Positions 46,759-56,684 of a stretch of 64,000 nt of DNA are shown here, piece by piece. The stretch comes from GCA-2718815 sp963578105 (GTDB lineage Bacteria > Planctomycetota > Planctomycetia > Pirellulales > Pirellulaceae): assembly GCA_963578105.1 (NCBI GenBank), contig CAUZBP010000007.1:40604-104603 (forward strand), given 5' to 3'. Positions within the stretch are counted from its first letter, which is position 1; every line of letters begins with the position of its first letter. Made by a program: the position numbers and the translations under genes. The notes beneath the pieces were generated by a model. That model had not been told where the DNA came from. It made no database searches and saw nothing but the letters and a program-made list of their open reading frames with translations.

Positions 46759-48633
46759 TTAACAAGCTGTATAACGAGGCCACGGTCGTCGCAAGAGAAG
46801 CAGTGACACATTTGCAATAATGGCCAGAACAGCCCCGGCAGGTTCGGGCACCAGGGCACCGCTAAGCAGAAAACTGAACTCTTGCGGATTGACCAGTGCC
46901 GTGTCGTGCTCCACGATCACCGTAAACACGGTTCCTGCGGAAAGATTATCGATCACAACCTGCTCAATATTGTCAACCTCGTTCTTGCCCGTGCGAACCG
47001 CCGAATTTGCAGGGCTGTTCATGTCCAAGGTCCACGGAAAAAACGTCGAGGTAGACTCAATGCGCAAATCGAGGTCGTTCACCAACACGCTGGTCATATT
47101 GTCCGCTCCGGTTCGCGCTGTACCCGCCGGATCGGTCCAGACCAATGTGGCCTTCACAGGCCCACCAATCGCCTGGAAAGTCTCGGAGTGCGTAGCCCCA
47201 TCAAAAAGTGTTTCCTGGTGGAAATGTGCTTCCCGCATGTCAACCGGCTTGGTCAGTGCGTCGGTAATGAAATCAGCTGCGGCCCGACCATTCACCATCC
47301 CGTACCCGGTGGCGTAATCCGGTCCGGGATTGGCAGGGCCATTGGTGACGTCGGTTGCCGTGTGGATCAGCAGTCCCTTCTGCGCGGCCGCTGTGGGATT
47401 TGTGAGACCCTCATTGCCCCAGTGCTCGAGTAAAAGAGCTGCCGTACCGGTCACGTTCGGCGCGGACATCGAAGTTCCACTGTAGGGGGTGTAGTCCGAA
47501 TCAGTCGCTGCCGTCGACGAGGTCAAAAGAAACCCGTTCCCCACAACGTGGGGCGCCAACCGACCGTCGTCCGTACCACCAAAGCTTGAGAATGCTGCCA
47601 ATGCCATCGTTGTCCCGTCATGAGGGTCCGTGCTGTGATCCAGCATTGCACCGACGACCAGGACGTTTTTTGCAGTTTGGCCTCCATTCGGAATTGAATC
47701 GTAACCTGTTCCGCCATCACCATCGGCAAGCGGAACCACGGTTGTTCCCTCATTTGGAACAACATAGAAGCCTGCCGCATTCAAGGTCCCTGTTTCCTGG
47801 CAGACAGCCCCTACCGGGACCGAGTTAAAATAACCCACCCACTGATTGGTTTCTCCCACATCACGGTAAACATCACCGCGGTCGTTGCCGGCGGACCAAA
47901 TACTTAAAAGAAGATCGTTGCTGTCATGAATCACTTCATCTACCGCAACACTGATGTTCGAATACGAACCGAAAGAGGCGTCCTCCGTGGAACTAACGTC
48001 ATAGTTGCCATACCACCATTCGCGATTTCCGGCCACGCATTCGGTAAAACGCTGCAAACCGGCCCCCTCCCATCCGCGGGTCAAACCATACGAATGATTG
48101 GAGAGGTCCAAAATAGCAGCGTCGGTGGCCATTTCGGCCGTGTCATCGTGGAAATCCCGACTACGGATGGCAGGCCCTGACCCACCCAATCCATCAGAAG
48201 CCATGCCGCGCGCCGCGGCGACTGGTGTACCATCACCGATCATTGTTCCAGCCACATGTGTCGCGTGATCATCGAACCCCACAGAGTCCACAATCGTGAC
48301 CGCTCCGACCCTGAAGTTCTCGTGCGAAGCTCGCACATCACCGGCATCCCAGACTCCGATACGCACACCGCTGCCTGTCAAATTCAATCCGGCTGCCTCA
48401 CCCGATCGAAGCTCATTTGCGTTTGTAGAATCTGCAGCCTTAGCATTGTAAACACTGTAAAAGTCATGTCCGGTTGAAGTCGCAGGCGAGAGACTCGTTA
48501 TCGCGGGTAACACCTTGCTGCCGGCATCCTCTTGAGCATGTACCAATCGGCTCGCAGCGGCCACACAGAAAAATACCAACATGGACGCAGAAAATAAACT
48601 GTGAAACCGGCCGGTATCTTCACACCGTCTCAT
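46759..48633 (-). CDS. S8-family serine peptidase with PEP-CTERM sorting signal
   Basis: 624 residues from the ATG at 48633, whose N-terminus gives a clean signal peptide (SLFSASMLVFFCVAAASRLVHAQE); the frame extends to 48756 without benefit. The subtilase triad is visible: Asp in VRIGVWDAGD, His in FDDHATHVAGTMIG, and Ser in YSGTSMSAPNVTGTAALLLE. A beta-rich domain follows the catalytic part. The C-terminus is a PEP-CTERM anchor: VPEP, hydrophobic AGAVLAIIANVSLLLL, then RRP. Such tags send proteins through exosortase processing to the cell surface or outside. It stands alone, with no exosortase in the window. Confidence 0.9.
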   Translation of the reverse strand: MRRCEDTGRFHSLFSASMLVFFCVAAASRLVHAQEDAGSKVLPAITSLSPATSTGHDFYSVYNAKAADSTNANELRSGEAAGLNLTGSGVRIGVWDAGDVRASHENFRVGAVTIVDSVGFDDHATHVAGTMIGDGTPVAAARGMASDGLGGSGPAIRSRDFHDDTAEMATDAAILDLSNHSYGLTRGWEGAGLQRFTECVAGNREWWYGNYDVSSTEDASFGSYSNISVAVDEVIHDSNDLLLSIWSAGNDRGDVYRDVGETNQWVGYFNSVPVGAVCQETGTLNAAGFYVVPNEGTTVVPLADGDGGTGYDSIPNGGQTAKNVLVVGAMLDHSTDPHDGTTMALAAFSSFGGTDDGRLAPHVVGNGFLLTSSTAATDSDYTPYSGTSMSAPNVTGTAALLLEHWGNEGLTNPTAAAQKGLLIHTATDVTNGPANPGPDYATGYGMVNGRAAADFITDALTKPVDMREAHFHQETLFDGATHSETFQAIGGPVKATLVWTDPAGTARTGADNMTSVLVNDLDLRIESTSTFFPWTLDMNSPANSAVRTGKNEVDNIEQVVIDNLSAGTVFTVIVEHDTALVNPQEFSFLLSGALVPEPAGAVLAIIANVSLLLLRRPWPRYTAC

Positions 48634-49275
48634 TGGTTCTACCCTCTCTCTGGTGGACAACTCGCCGTTTATTACAAGTTGCACCCCAACAGAGCTGCCG
48701 ACAGAACAACATCCGGAACGTCTTTTCCACACCCTTTTTCCAACCTCAGAATGCAAACCTTCATTGATTTTCTACATGTACACCTGGAAGTTTGCAAAGG
48801 TCGATGCAACTTCATCTCATTCCTCGAACCCGATCGCGCCCAAGTGAAATCTCCTGTCACTCCACCGTCAACGGGAGCGACAATTTTTTGCCTAGTCATA
48901 GCTGGAATAGCAGGAAGCCAAACGGACTACTATGGAATGAAAAGAAACGCGTCCGTTCCTACAACCGGCCAAACAGGCTCGGCCTTCGACAAGAGACACT
49001 TGCCATCAAATTTACGAGCACCGACAAAACAAAGCGGCTTGGAAACAAATCAAGCACCTGTCTTTCGAGCATAATCAACCGTTAACTAATGTCAACGTTT
49101 GGCCGGGAAAAGTCTGGCGATCTACAAGTTCTGCCAGTCTTTATGAGCGTCCGGCAGGCGGACCGCAACAGGGTGTTGAACCACGGGTCGTTACGTGCGT
49201 TGAACCCTGTTTTTTCGTCACCAGATAATGGCCGACAAAATTTTCTAAGTGAAAAACATGGGCCACATTCGTTAG
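48634..49275. other. Non-coding region upstream of the peptidase gene
   Basis: Several short overlapping frames on both strands, none with a ribosome binding site or recognisable sequence. The promoter of the peptidase gene presumably lies near its left end. Nothing else seen. Confidence 0.5.
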
Positions 49276-50082
49276 TTAATTGAATTTCTTCCTCAAAATC
49301 CAATCCGCCCACCGCGGTGCGACTTGAGAAAGCGCGAACAACCAGCGGGCTTTTCCAGGAATCACCAGTTCGGCAGTTCGACGCTCCGTGGCCAGCAGAA
49401 TCTGTCGTGCGAGTTCATCAGACGAGATAGTTCTCAGTCGTACACCACCCCCCGGCCGGCGAGTCGCCTCTGGAAGTCCTTGAGTTTGCGAATTATAACG
49501 CTGCGAGTTATCTTCTCGGGACAAGGGCCCCGGACAGACCAGCAGCACGTGAACACCTTGAGATTCCAACTCCAGACGTAACTGAGCCGAATAAGCTGCC
49601 ATGGCAAATTTACTAGCAGGATAGGCTCCCAAAAAGAGCCCCACTGATTTCGATGCAAGGGAACCGATGTTGACAATATGCCCACCCGTGGCTGTCAAGT
49701 GGGGCAGGGCAGCCAACGTGCAACGAACCGTAGCGATCAGGTTCACTTCCAGCAACTCCTGAAACTCCTCGGCGGTCGTCTCCTCGATTTTACCGCGCAT
49801 GGAACGTCCTACACTGTTGACCAACACGTCCAACTGTCCATGTGTCTCAATCGTCTTCTCGACAAGCCTATCAACATGTTGTTGTTGTGTGACATCCGCC
49901 GTAAGTGACGTGGCCTTTCCCCCGCTATCACGGATCTCCGCAACCGACTCATCCAGTGACTGTTGGCCACGTGCGACCAGCACAACCCGAGCGCCTTCAC
50001 GAGCAAACGTTTTTGCCATGCAACGCCCTAGCCCCGCCGATGCACCCGTGATAAGAACTACTTTGTTGGTCCAGTAGGACAT
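49276..50082 (-). CDS. Short-chain dehydrogenase/reductase
   Basis: The 268-residue protein is a classical SDR: cofactor loop TGASAGLG near residue 13, basic VARG after the second strand (suggesting NADP), the Asn motif present as NSVG instead of the usual NNAG, catalytic Ser in NIGSLASK, and YPASK with catalytic Tyr and Lys. The C-terminal ~60 residues (ARQILLATERRTAELVIPGKARWLFALSQV) resemble SDRs acting on lipid-like or hydrophobic substrates near membranes, as in DHRS7-like enzymes. AGGAGG precedes the ATG. The substrate is unknown. Confidence 0.9.
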   Translation of the reverse strand: MSYWTNKVVLITGASAGLGRCMAKTFAREGARVVLVARGQQSLDESVAEIRDSGGKATSLTADVTQQQHVDRLVEKTIETHGQLDVLVNSVGRSMRGKIEETTAEEFQELLEVNLIATVRCTLAALPHLTATGGHIVNIGSLASKSVGLFLGAYPASKFAMAAYSAQLRLELESQGVHVLLVCPGPLSREDNSQRYNSQTQGLPEATRRPGGGVRLRTISSDELARQILLATERRTAELVIPGKARWLFALSQVAPRWADWILRKKFN

Positions 50083-50247
50083 GGGACCTCCTTCGTTTCA
50101 GTAAAGCCCTGCACCAATTCCCCAGACACCACTCGATCATTCGTCTGCAGAATCACCTGGCAGCGGTGAGCAGCATTCTTCCTTCACTTATCCTGCTACC
50201 AAGAAAACAACATTCACATCCTGTCTGTAACGCGTATCCTCAGCCAG

Positions 50248-50757
50248 CTACTTATGCACAACGCGAAACTCCGTCACTTTCCAATCGACTTGCATTTGTG
50301 TTCCCAATTCCAATCGGTGGTACTGCCCGGGATACCCGTGAACCTGGTCAAACTGAACGTGAAGCAACAGAGGCGGAGGTCCCGCACGTTGATTTTTTTT
50401 GAATTCGGCGAGACGTTCCAAGTCGTGTTCAATCGTCTGAAACATTCCCGGAACACTCCAAGTGCCCCAGGTGCGTTTCGATTTCAACCGGTCTCCGTTG
50501 CAAACTGCCAGAATCACTTCGCGCTCGCGAACAGAAATCTCGTAGATTGCCGGTTGGCGCCCGGTAACCTGGATGTAAATATCGTAATTTTCGGGACTGT
50601 TTTTCTGCCAGTGTTCCCAAGCCCTGTCGAAGTCGCCAACGGTCAGTTCCGGCCAATCGTGCCTGGACCGTAAACCCCAGAGTACAAAGAACAGAGTTAG
50701 CGCCAATCCTGCCCCCAAAAAACCTATTAGAAGAAGTGAAGTACGGCGAGTTCGCAT
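50248..50757 (-). CDS. DUF6174-like membrane-anchored protein
   Basis: From the ATG at 50757 the protein is 169 residues: one N-terminal helix (SLLLIGFLGAGLALTLFFVLW), then a domain with NYDIYIQVTGRQPAIYEISVREREVILAVCNG, TWSVPGMFQTIEHDLE and VQFDQVHGYPGQYHRLEL. The GYP block and the pattern Y-x-V-x-V-x-x-x-V-x-x-x-x-N-G resemble DUF6174; no function is known for that family. A longer start at 50814 would overlap the pyk leader. It is divergent from pyruvate kinase, with a shared upstream region of about 96 bases. Confidence 0.7.
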   Translation of the reverse strand: MRTRRTSLLLIGFLGAGLALTLFFVLWGLRSRHDWPELTVGDFDRAWEHWQKNSPENYDIYIQVTGRQPAIYEISVREREVILAVCNGDRLKSKRTWGTWSVPGMFQTIEHDLERLAEFKKNQRAGPPPLLLHVQFDQVHGYPGQYHRLELGTQMQVDWKVTEFRVVHK

Positions 50758-50853
50758 AGTCGTCTGCCCCACCTGGTACGATTTGGGTAAATTGAGTCCT
50801 TCCACATGGATCATTGTGTTGAGCGACGTACCGCTTGGTCAATGGAGGCATTA

Positions 50854-52299
50854 ATGAAAGACCCGGCTCACAACCTGCAAACTGCACGCACTAAAATTGT
50901 AGCTACCGTGGGACCAGCATCGAATAGCCGCCAATTGCTATCCGATCTTACCACCTTGGGGGTCGATGTGTTTCGCATCAACATGGCCCACGGAACTCTG
51001 GAACAACATGCCCAGACGGTGGCCACGATTCATGAGGTGAGTGCAGCCCTGCATCGCCCTGTTGGCATCCTGGCCGATCTTTCCGGTCCCAAAATCCGAC
51101 TGGGCCAACTTGCAGAGGATCCGGTGCACTGCGAACTTGGCGCCGAGTTCTTTTTCATTCGGGGCAAAGTGGCCACACGGCCCGTGGACTTCGTCAGTAA
51201 CTACCCACGTCTGATCGACGAACTCGACGTTGGCAAACGAGTGATATTGGCTGACGGTACCGTGGGGTTAGTGGTGGAAGAAAAGCAGTCTGATCGCCTT
51301 CGTTGTCGGGTCATTCTACCTGGTATTTTGCGGAGCCGTCAGGGAATCAACTTGCCAGGGGTAAAATTGAGTGTTCCTTCCATGACCCAAACCGACTTGG
51401 AACATGCACGCTGGGCAGCACAGCAGGACGTTGATTTTGTTGGTCTCAGTTTTGTGCGATCTGCCTCGGACATCAAACAGTTAAAAGACACTTTGCGTCA
51501 GCACGGTTCAGACGCTTGGGTCGTCGCCAAGATCGAGAAGCCTGAAGCACTTAAAAATCTGACGTCGATCGTCCTTGCAGCCGATGTGGTGATGGTCGCC
51601 CGAGGTGATCTGGGAGTCGAAACGGACGTGGCCGAGATGCCGATGGCCCAAAAACGAATTATTAAGACCTGCAATCTCCACGCCAAGCCGGTCATCGTAG
51701 CAACACAGATGCTGGACAGCATGCAGCACTCCAACCGTCCCACACGAGCCGAAGCCACGGACGTGGCAAATGCCATTTTAGACGGGGCCGATGCCTGTAT
51801 GTTGTCCGGAGAAACGGCAATTGGTGAGTTCCCTCGTGAATCCGTGACAATGATGGGACAGATCATGCAATTCACTGAACAGACACTGGAAGAAAGCTCT
51901 CATAGCGAGCCAGTGGCACCTCCTGTGATCGGTGTGCATCCCATTACTTCAGCGACCGTGCTGGGCGCTGGAGTCATTGCCAAACGTTTGCATGCCAAAC
52001 TGGTTGTCTTAGCCACGCTTTCCGGCCGTTCGGCCCTCGTGAAATCAAACCAACGAGACTTTGTACCCACGATCGCCGTAAGCGACTCACCCAGCACCCT
52101 GAGACGCATCACTTTGTTCTGGGGAGTTACGCCCGTGCTCGGTTTGTCCAGTCTGACAAACGAGGACTTGTCTGCATTCATCCATGAGTGGGGCACCCGA
52201 ACAGGCTATTTGGCGCGGGGTGACCGAGTTGTCGTTGTGACAGGGAGCGGGATCATACCCAGTGCCAACAATCAGGTGGTGGTTCACGAAGTGAAATGA
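50854..52299 (+). CDS. pyk: Pyruvate kinase
   Basis: 481 residues from the ATG at 50854, which has GGAGG five bases upstream; the frame extends to 50806, but that would put the ribosome binding site inside the gene. Core motifs: TKIVATVGPAS, FRINMAHGT, ADLSGPKIRLG, the catalytic Lys in VAKIEKPEAL, MVARGDLGVE and MLSGETAIG. It makes pyruvate and ATP from phosphoenolpyruvate and ADP. In GPKIR (Lys80) the residue that is Glu in potassium-dependent enzymes is Lys, as in E. coli PykA. The potassium-ligand Ser of NFSHG is Ala45. Both point to a potassium-independent enzyme. Confidence 0.96.
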   Translation: MKDPAHNLQTARTKIVATVGPASNSRQLLSDLTTLGVDVFRINMAHGTLEQHAQTVATIHEVSAALHRPVGILADLSGPKIRLGQLAEDPVHCELGAEFFFIRGKVATRPVDFVSNYPRLIDELDVGKRVILADGTVGLVVEEKQSDRLRCRVILPGILRSRQGINLPGVKLSVPSMTQTDLEHARWAAQQDVDFVGLSFVRSASDIKQLKDTLRQHGSDAWVVAKIEKPEALKNLTSIVLAADVVMVARGDLGVETDVAEMPMAQKRIIKTCNLHAKPVIVATQMLDSMQHSNRPTRAEATDVANAILDGADACMLSGETAIGEFPRESVTMMGQIMQFTEQTLEESSHSEPVAPPVIGVHPITSATVLGAGVIAKRLHAKLVVLATLSGRSALVKSNQRDFVPTIAVSDSPSTLRRITLFWGVTPVLGLSSLTNEDLSAFIHEWGTRTGYLARGDRVVVVTGSGIIPSANNQVVVHEVK

Positions 52300-52511
52300 A
52301 CTGGCCAGTTGACAGGCTACTGTTTCAAAAGAGTTGAATATTTCCGAAGAAAACACCCTTCTGAAACATTCCAAGAACCGGAAATCCGGACAGCAACAGG
52401 TTCGTCTTGCTGGCCCTTCGCTATGCTAGATTGCGAGGCAGGAAAGTGCTCGTAGAAAAACAAGTGCTTTCATCGCTTCAGGAGTTGTTAACTTGCAGTA
52501 CTGCTGGCAAC

Positions 52512-53069
52512 TTAGAGACGATGTCGGACGCTCGGCTCCTTTGGGACCTGCAATACCACCTGAGCCAAAACGCTGAGAAAGCTGCCGGCCAGGAAACCTG
52601 ACAAACCCCCGATGACACCACTGGAAAAAATACCCAGGGTCAGGCTGAAGAAAGTCAGTTGATTGGAATGGGTCCACGCCAACAAAGCACCGCCGAGGAT
52701 CGCGCCTGACACAACACCAAGGATTGTGACCAGAATCATACCCCGTCCCAAACTGGCGCGTTTCCCCAAAGGCGTACCAATCCCCACGTGCTTACTTGTG
52801 TCAATGGAAATTCTGTCCGGACTTTGCTGGGCAGCACGGTTACCCTCTTGACGCAGCCGGGTACCCATCGCGTTACCGGCCACATGCGCGAATAAGGTAA
52901 GCATTAAAAGAAGAACGGCAAGCGCAAATAACGGTCCAAGCGATTTCAGGGATCCCAGCAGCAAGCACAGAACCGCGACGATCTTCAAGAGCGTCGCCAG
53001 ACGGAATTGAAGCGGGCGGGATTCGTTTTCAGATTGTTGGACTTCAGTGTGCCGATCGATCACATTCAC
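52512..53069 (-). CDS. Small polytopic membrane protein, function unknown
   Basis: The 185-residue protein has a charged N-terminus, two close helices (LLKIVAVLCLLLGSLKSLGPLFALAVLLLMLTLF), a cytoplasmic or periplasmic loop of about 50 residues, and two or three further helices (GMILVTILGVVSGAILGGALLAW … FFSLTLGIFSSGVIGGLSGFLAGSFL) rich in small residues. I know of no named family. It stands alone, convergent with pyk. The start ATG has no strong ribosome binding site. Confidence 0.6.
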   Translation of the reverse strand: MNVIDRHTEVQQSENESRPLQFRLATLLKIVAVLCLLLGSLKSLGPLFALAVLLLMLTLFAHVAGNAMGTRLRQEGNRAAQQSPDRISIDTSKHVGIGTPLGKRASLGRGMILVTILGVVSGAILGGALLAWTHSNQLTFFSLTLGIFSSGVIGGLSGFLAGSFLSVLAQVVLQVPKEPSVRHRL

Positions 53070-53498
53070 ATCCCGGGTTCAACAGTAAATGGTCATAGGG
53101 CGAGAAGTTCCGGTCATAGGAAATTCTACCACAGGAAAGCTATCCGGATTTTCACGCTCCTTACCCCTCGTTTTTCACCCCCTGAATCGCTTTACAACTC
53201 TTCCCAGACTTTCATTTTAACGTTGCAACGAGAATCAGACAAAGGAAGTTTCCGGTTCACTTACTTGATTTGCACCGGGCTTGGCGCACAACTCGCTCAG
53301 TTGAAGTAACCGCGTCAATTAACCCTGTGCTGTTCCCGCACGGTGGAGATTCGGCCTTGGAACCTCTCTTTTGGCTCCTTAACTCCACTCTGACAACAAC
53401 CTCTCCCGCACTTCAAATTGCTCCTCTGGGGCGTTAGGATATGCCGTCACTCCGAAACAACAGACCGATTTCAGCACCATCCTGTCTGGAACCGCCAC
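53070..53498. other. Non-coding region between divergent genes
   Basis: No gene I can support. The comEC frame opens at 53418, but the added residues do not resemble a comEC N-terminus. Promoters for the membrane protein and comEC should lie here; none is clear enough to place. Confidence 0.5.
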
Positions 53499-56012
53499 GT
53501 GGTGACTGCCGCTGAGAAAAAGACTGGTGAACCCGCTGCCGCAAAACCTTCTGTGCCGCGCAGCCTGCCTTTGGTCATGGTGTTTCTGGCGGTCGTCACG
53601 GGAATTTTCTGCGATCGGTATCTGGGCTTTTCAATTCATTCCTGGTGGGTCGGTTCGGTGTGCTCTTGGTGCCTGTGGTGGGGCTTGATTCGCGGCCATC
53701 GAAATCAACTTGCAGCAATCTCTCTGTTGACTTCCGTCGCAGCCCTTGCCGGTGCCTGGCATCACTGGCAGTGGCACCTTTTTGCGGACAACCATTTAGG
53801 GTTCGCAATGCAGGAAGCCCCGAAACCGGTCTGCTTTGAAGGCGTTGCCTTGAATGGACCCCGCACGATTCCTCCCGGTACTGCGAATCCATTACGTACC
53901 ATCGTGCGTGGCGCAGAAACCCGCCTGGAAGTGCAAATCGTTAAAGTGCGAAATGGGGCTGGCTGGCAACCATCTTCGGGCAAGACACAGTTGTTTGTAG
54001 AAGGACAATTACTGGGAGTACACCCGGGCGACCGGATTCAAGTCTTTGCCCGTATGCTCAAGCCACGCCCGGCGAAAAATCCAGGAGAATTCGATTTGTG
54101 GTTGCACCAGCGCGCCGATCGCATCTTATGCCGTACCTATGCCAACTACCCAGACTGCGTGACGGTTTTGGTTCCAAGAGTGCAGTGGAGTTTTCGGGGA
54201 TGGATTGAATCGGTTCGCTCGCACTGCAATGAAGTTCTATGGCGTCGGCTGAGTCACCGACGTTCCGGACTGGCAACTGCAGTTTTACTGGGTGCCCGTG
54301 AACAACTTGATCGGGAAAAGATTGAAGATTTTGTGGTCACAGGAACCATTCACCTGTTTGCAATCTCGGGACTCCATGTAGGAATTCTGGCAACCGCCCT
54401 GTTCTTTCTCGCACGGCTCAACTTTGTACCACAGCGTTGGGCACCCCTGCTCGTTTTCTTCCTGGTCTTACTTTATGCCCTGCTTACAGATGCGCGCCCC
54501 CCGGTCGTCAGGGCGACGATACTCGTGGCCGCACTCTGCGGGGCCATGCTGATGGGCCGCAAAACTTCTCCCTTCAACTCCCTGGCAGCGGCTGCCATTT
54601 TTATACTGGCCATCAATCCATCCGACCTTTTTCGCACCGGGACTCAACTCTCGTTTTTGGCTGTGGCAACGTTATATTGGTTTTCCCCCTGCCTGATTCG
54701 CGTACCAAGCGCCGATCCGCTCGAACAACTTGTTGAACAAACCCGGCCCTGGTATGTCCGTTGGTTGCGACGAATCGGAAATATCTACTTTCAACTTACG
54801 CTGGCCAGCGGTGTAATCTGGTTGGTTGCTTTACCCCTGGTCATGCATCGTTTTCACATCCTGTCCCTGTCGGCTGTCCTGCTGAACACAATCCTTTGGA
54901 TTCCCATGCTGATCGCTTTGCTGTCGGGGTTCAGCCTGCTCCTTTTGACCTGGTTCGCACCACCCGCGGCACAGGTTGCCGCCTGGATCTGCGACAATTC
55001 TCTGTGGGTACTTGAATTGACTGTGGCGACAGCTCGCAGCATTCCCGGCAGCCATTTCTGGGTCACCGGCCCGACATGGTGGTGGCTGGCCGTCTTCTAT
55101 ACGGCTCTCTTTCTGCTGGCGTCGGTACCCCAACTTCGCCCAACAAACCGTTCGTGCCTGACGATCCTGGCAATCTGGGTGGGAATTGGCTTCTCAACTT
55201 CCACCTGGGAACGTTGGCACCGTACGACCAACCAAACCCTGGCTTGTACTTTTTTGTCTGTCGGGCATGGAACCTCGGTGGTGCTCGAAATCCCCGGCGG
55301 TAAAACGGTGCTATACGACGCAGGCACGTCGGGATCACCCAGTGCTGCCACCCGCAGTGTCTCTTCGTTCCTGTGGTCACGCGGTATCACCCACATCGAC
55401 GCGATCATTTTGTCACATGCCGACGTAGATCACTACAATGGCCTGCCCGAACTCGTGAACCGCCTCTCGGTGGGGTCGTTCTTTATTTCCCCAGTGATGT
55501 TTTCGCAGATGAATCCTGCACTAGAACAACTGGCACGAGCCCTGAAAATAAACGGAATCCACCCTCAAAAAATCCATGCTGGTGACCTGGTGAACATCAG
55601 CCCAGAAACACGGATCGAAGTCCTGCACCCACCGGCAATGGGGGTTTCTGGCTCTGATAATTCAAACAGCATCGTCTTGGAGATCACATACCAGGGGCGA
55701 CGAATCCTACTGCCGGGAGACCTGGAAGCACCCGGCTTGCAAGCAGTCATCGCCAAAACACCTTGCAAGTACGACCTCGTGATGGCACCGCACCACGGTA
55801 GCTTACACAGCGAACCTCACGCATTTGCCGCCTGGAGTCAGCCCGATTGGGTGGTGGTCAGTAGCGGACACGGTCGTGACGTCCAAGTGGTTACTGAGGT
55901 GTACCAAGAAATCGGTGCGCAGGTTCTGGAAACGGCCAAGTCGGGCGCAATTCGGTTCCTACTGGATTCTCATTCCGTTCAGGCCTTGCGCTGGCGCGAG
56001 GAGGCCTGGTAG
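53499..56012 (+). CDS. comEC: DNA-uptake channel protein ComEC/Rec2
   Basis: About 837 residues from the GTG at 53499; GTG 53502 or TTG 53418 are alternatives and no ribosome binding site decides. Two N-terminal helices and an OB-like periplasmic region (VEGQLLGVHPGDRIQVFARM) are followed by the competence domain with LLGAREQLD, HLFAISGLHVGIL and many helices. A C-terminal metallo-beta-lactamase-like domain has LSHADVDHYNGLPEL, LLPGDLE and MAPHHGS. ComEC conducts single-stranded DNA into the cytoplasm in natural transformation. All three domains are present and intact. No other competence gene is in the window. Confidence 0.93.
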   Translation: MVTAAEKKTGEPAAAKPSVPRSLPLVMVFLAVVTGIFCDRYLGFSIHSWWVGSVCSWCLWWGLIRGHRNQLAAISLLTSVAALAGAWHHWQWHLFADNHLGFAMQEAPKPVCFEGVALNGPRTIPPGTANPLRTIVRGAETRLEVQIVKVRNGAGWQPSSGKTQLFVEGQLLGVHPGDRIQVFARMLKPRPAKNPGEFDLWLHQRADRILCRTYANYPDCVTVLVPRVQWSFRGWIESVRSHCNEVLWRRLSHRRSGLATAVLLGAREQLDREKIEDFVVTGTIHLFAISGLHVGILATALFFLARLNFVPQRWAPLLVFFLVLLYALLTDARPPVVRATILVAALCGAMLMGRKTSPFNSLAAAAIFILAINPSDLFRTGTQLSFLAVATLYWFSPCLIRVPSADPLEQLVEQTRPWYVRWLRRIGNIYFQLTLASGVIWLVALPLVMHRFHILSLSAVLLNTILWIPMLIALLSGFSLLLLTWFAPPAAQVAAWICDNSLWVLELTVATARSIPGSHFWVTGPTWWWLAVFYTALFLLASVPQLRPTNRSCLTILAIWVGIGFSTSTWERWHRTTNQTLACTFLSVGHGTSVVLEIPGGKTVLYDAGTSGSPSAATRSVSSFLWSRGITHIDAIILSHADVDHYNGLPELVNRLSVGSFFISPVMFSQMNPALEQLARALKINGIHPQKIHAGDLVNISPETRIEVLHPPAMGVSGSDNSNSIVLEITYQGRRILLPGDLEAPGLQAVIAKTPCKYDLVMAPHHGSLHSEPHAFAAWSQPDWVVVSSGHGRDVQVVTEVYQEIGAQVLETAKSGAIRFLLDSHSVQALRWREEAW

Positions 56013-56684
56013 TCCAAGGGCAACTTCTACCACCACAACAGGACACGAGTCAGCATTGTCTCAAGGGAAAATTGGCACGATTTAACCGGCGCAACGGCAT
56101 TCTGGGTCAACAGTCAAACAAAAGACAGAAAAATTACTCAACGCACCGACCGGATGGATCGTTGCTCAGGAAAACGCTTTTTGCCTCCCGTGTAGGAAAT
56201 AGCGGAACATTTCCAGTGGCATTCAGATATCTAAACCAAATTCAAATATCAACTGGTGGCACTCATTCCTGCCGAACAGGTGAACCACTCCAGTCAACCC
56301 ACTTTACCTATGCCGCAGGTTCGGTCGAAGCCGCCCGAGACTGAAACCGTGGGTTGCCAAGCCGACTGCCAAGTGCAGGGCTCTTTGTCGGTTGAAAGCG
56401 TCGTTGGAACGACTTTGAGGAGAGTCCAGCCCCGTAGAAAGAGCGCGTGAGAGGTACGAGCCGGGGTGCAAACCGATTAGGGTGTCTGTAGGGTCAATGA
56501 TTCTGGAACAACGCCGTGGTCTATTTGCGGTTGCAATGCCAGCCCAGACTGGTACATTTAGATGTCTTAAGTTGTTGACATTATTGTATGTAGGAGAGTC
56601 CTGAGAAAAGCTAGAACCAAAGGAGACCTTTGCTTCCAGGCTCAGTAGAGGAAACTGGCTGGCGGGGAGCAGTTACGGTAGTAA
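56013..56684. other. Structured non-coding region ahead of rpsO
   Basis: No gene. The right half is rich in hairpins. GTCGTT-GG-AACGAC (56400–56413) is a perfect six-pair stem. CCCCG (56430–56434) can pair with CGGGG (56462–56466). AGGAGAGTCC occurs twice (56418–56427 and 56592–56601). A TTGACA is at 56575–56580 without a good −10. It may hold an RNA gene or a long rpsO leader of the autoregulatory kind known for S15; I cannot assign it. Confidence 0.4.

Noticed and set aside
46292..46762. Plus-strand 156-codon frame
   Set aside because: Composition rich in Cys, Pro, His and Asn, no ribosome binding site, no fold-like pattern; most likely chance.
52407..52601. Plus-strand 64-codon frame after pyk
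   Set aside because: Overlaps the 3' end of the minus-strand membrane protein gene and has no ribosome binding site.
56400..56640. RNase P RNA gene
   Set aside because: The hairpin followed by GAGGAGAGTCC looks like P3 and the 5' strand of P4, but no 3' P4 strand (ACAGAAxxxGGCTTA type) appears before rpsO, and the rest does not fit type A.
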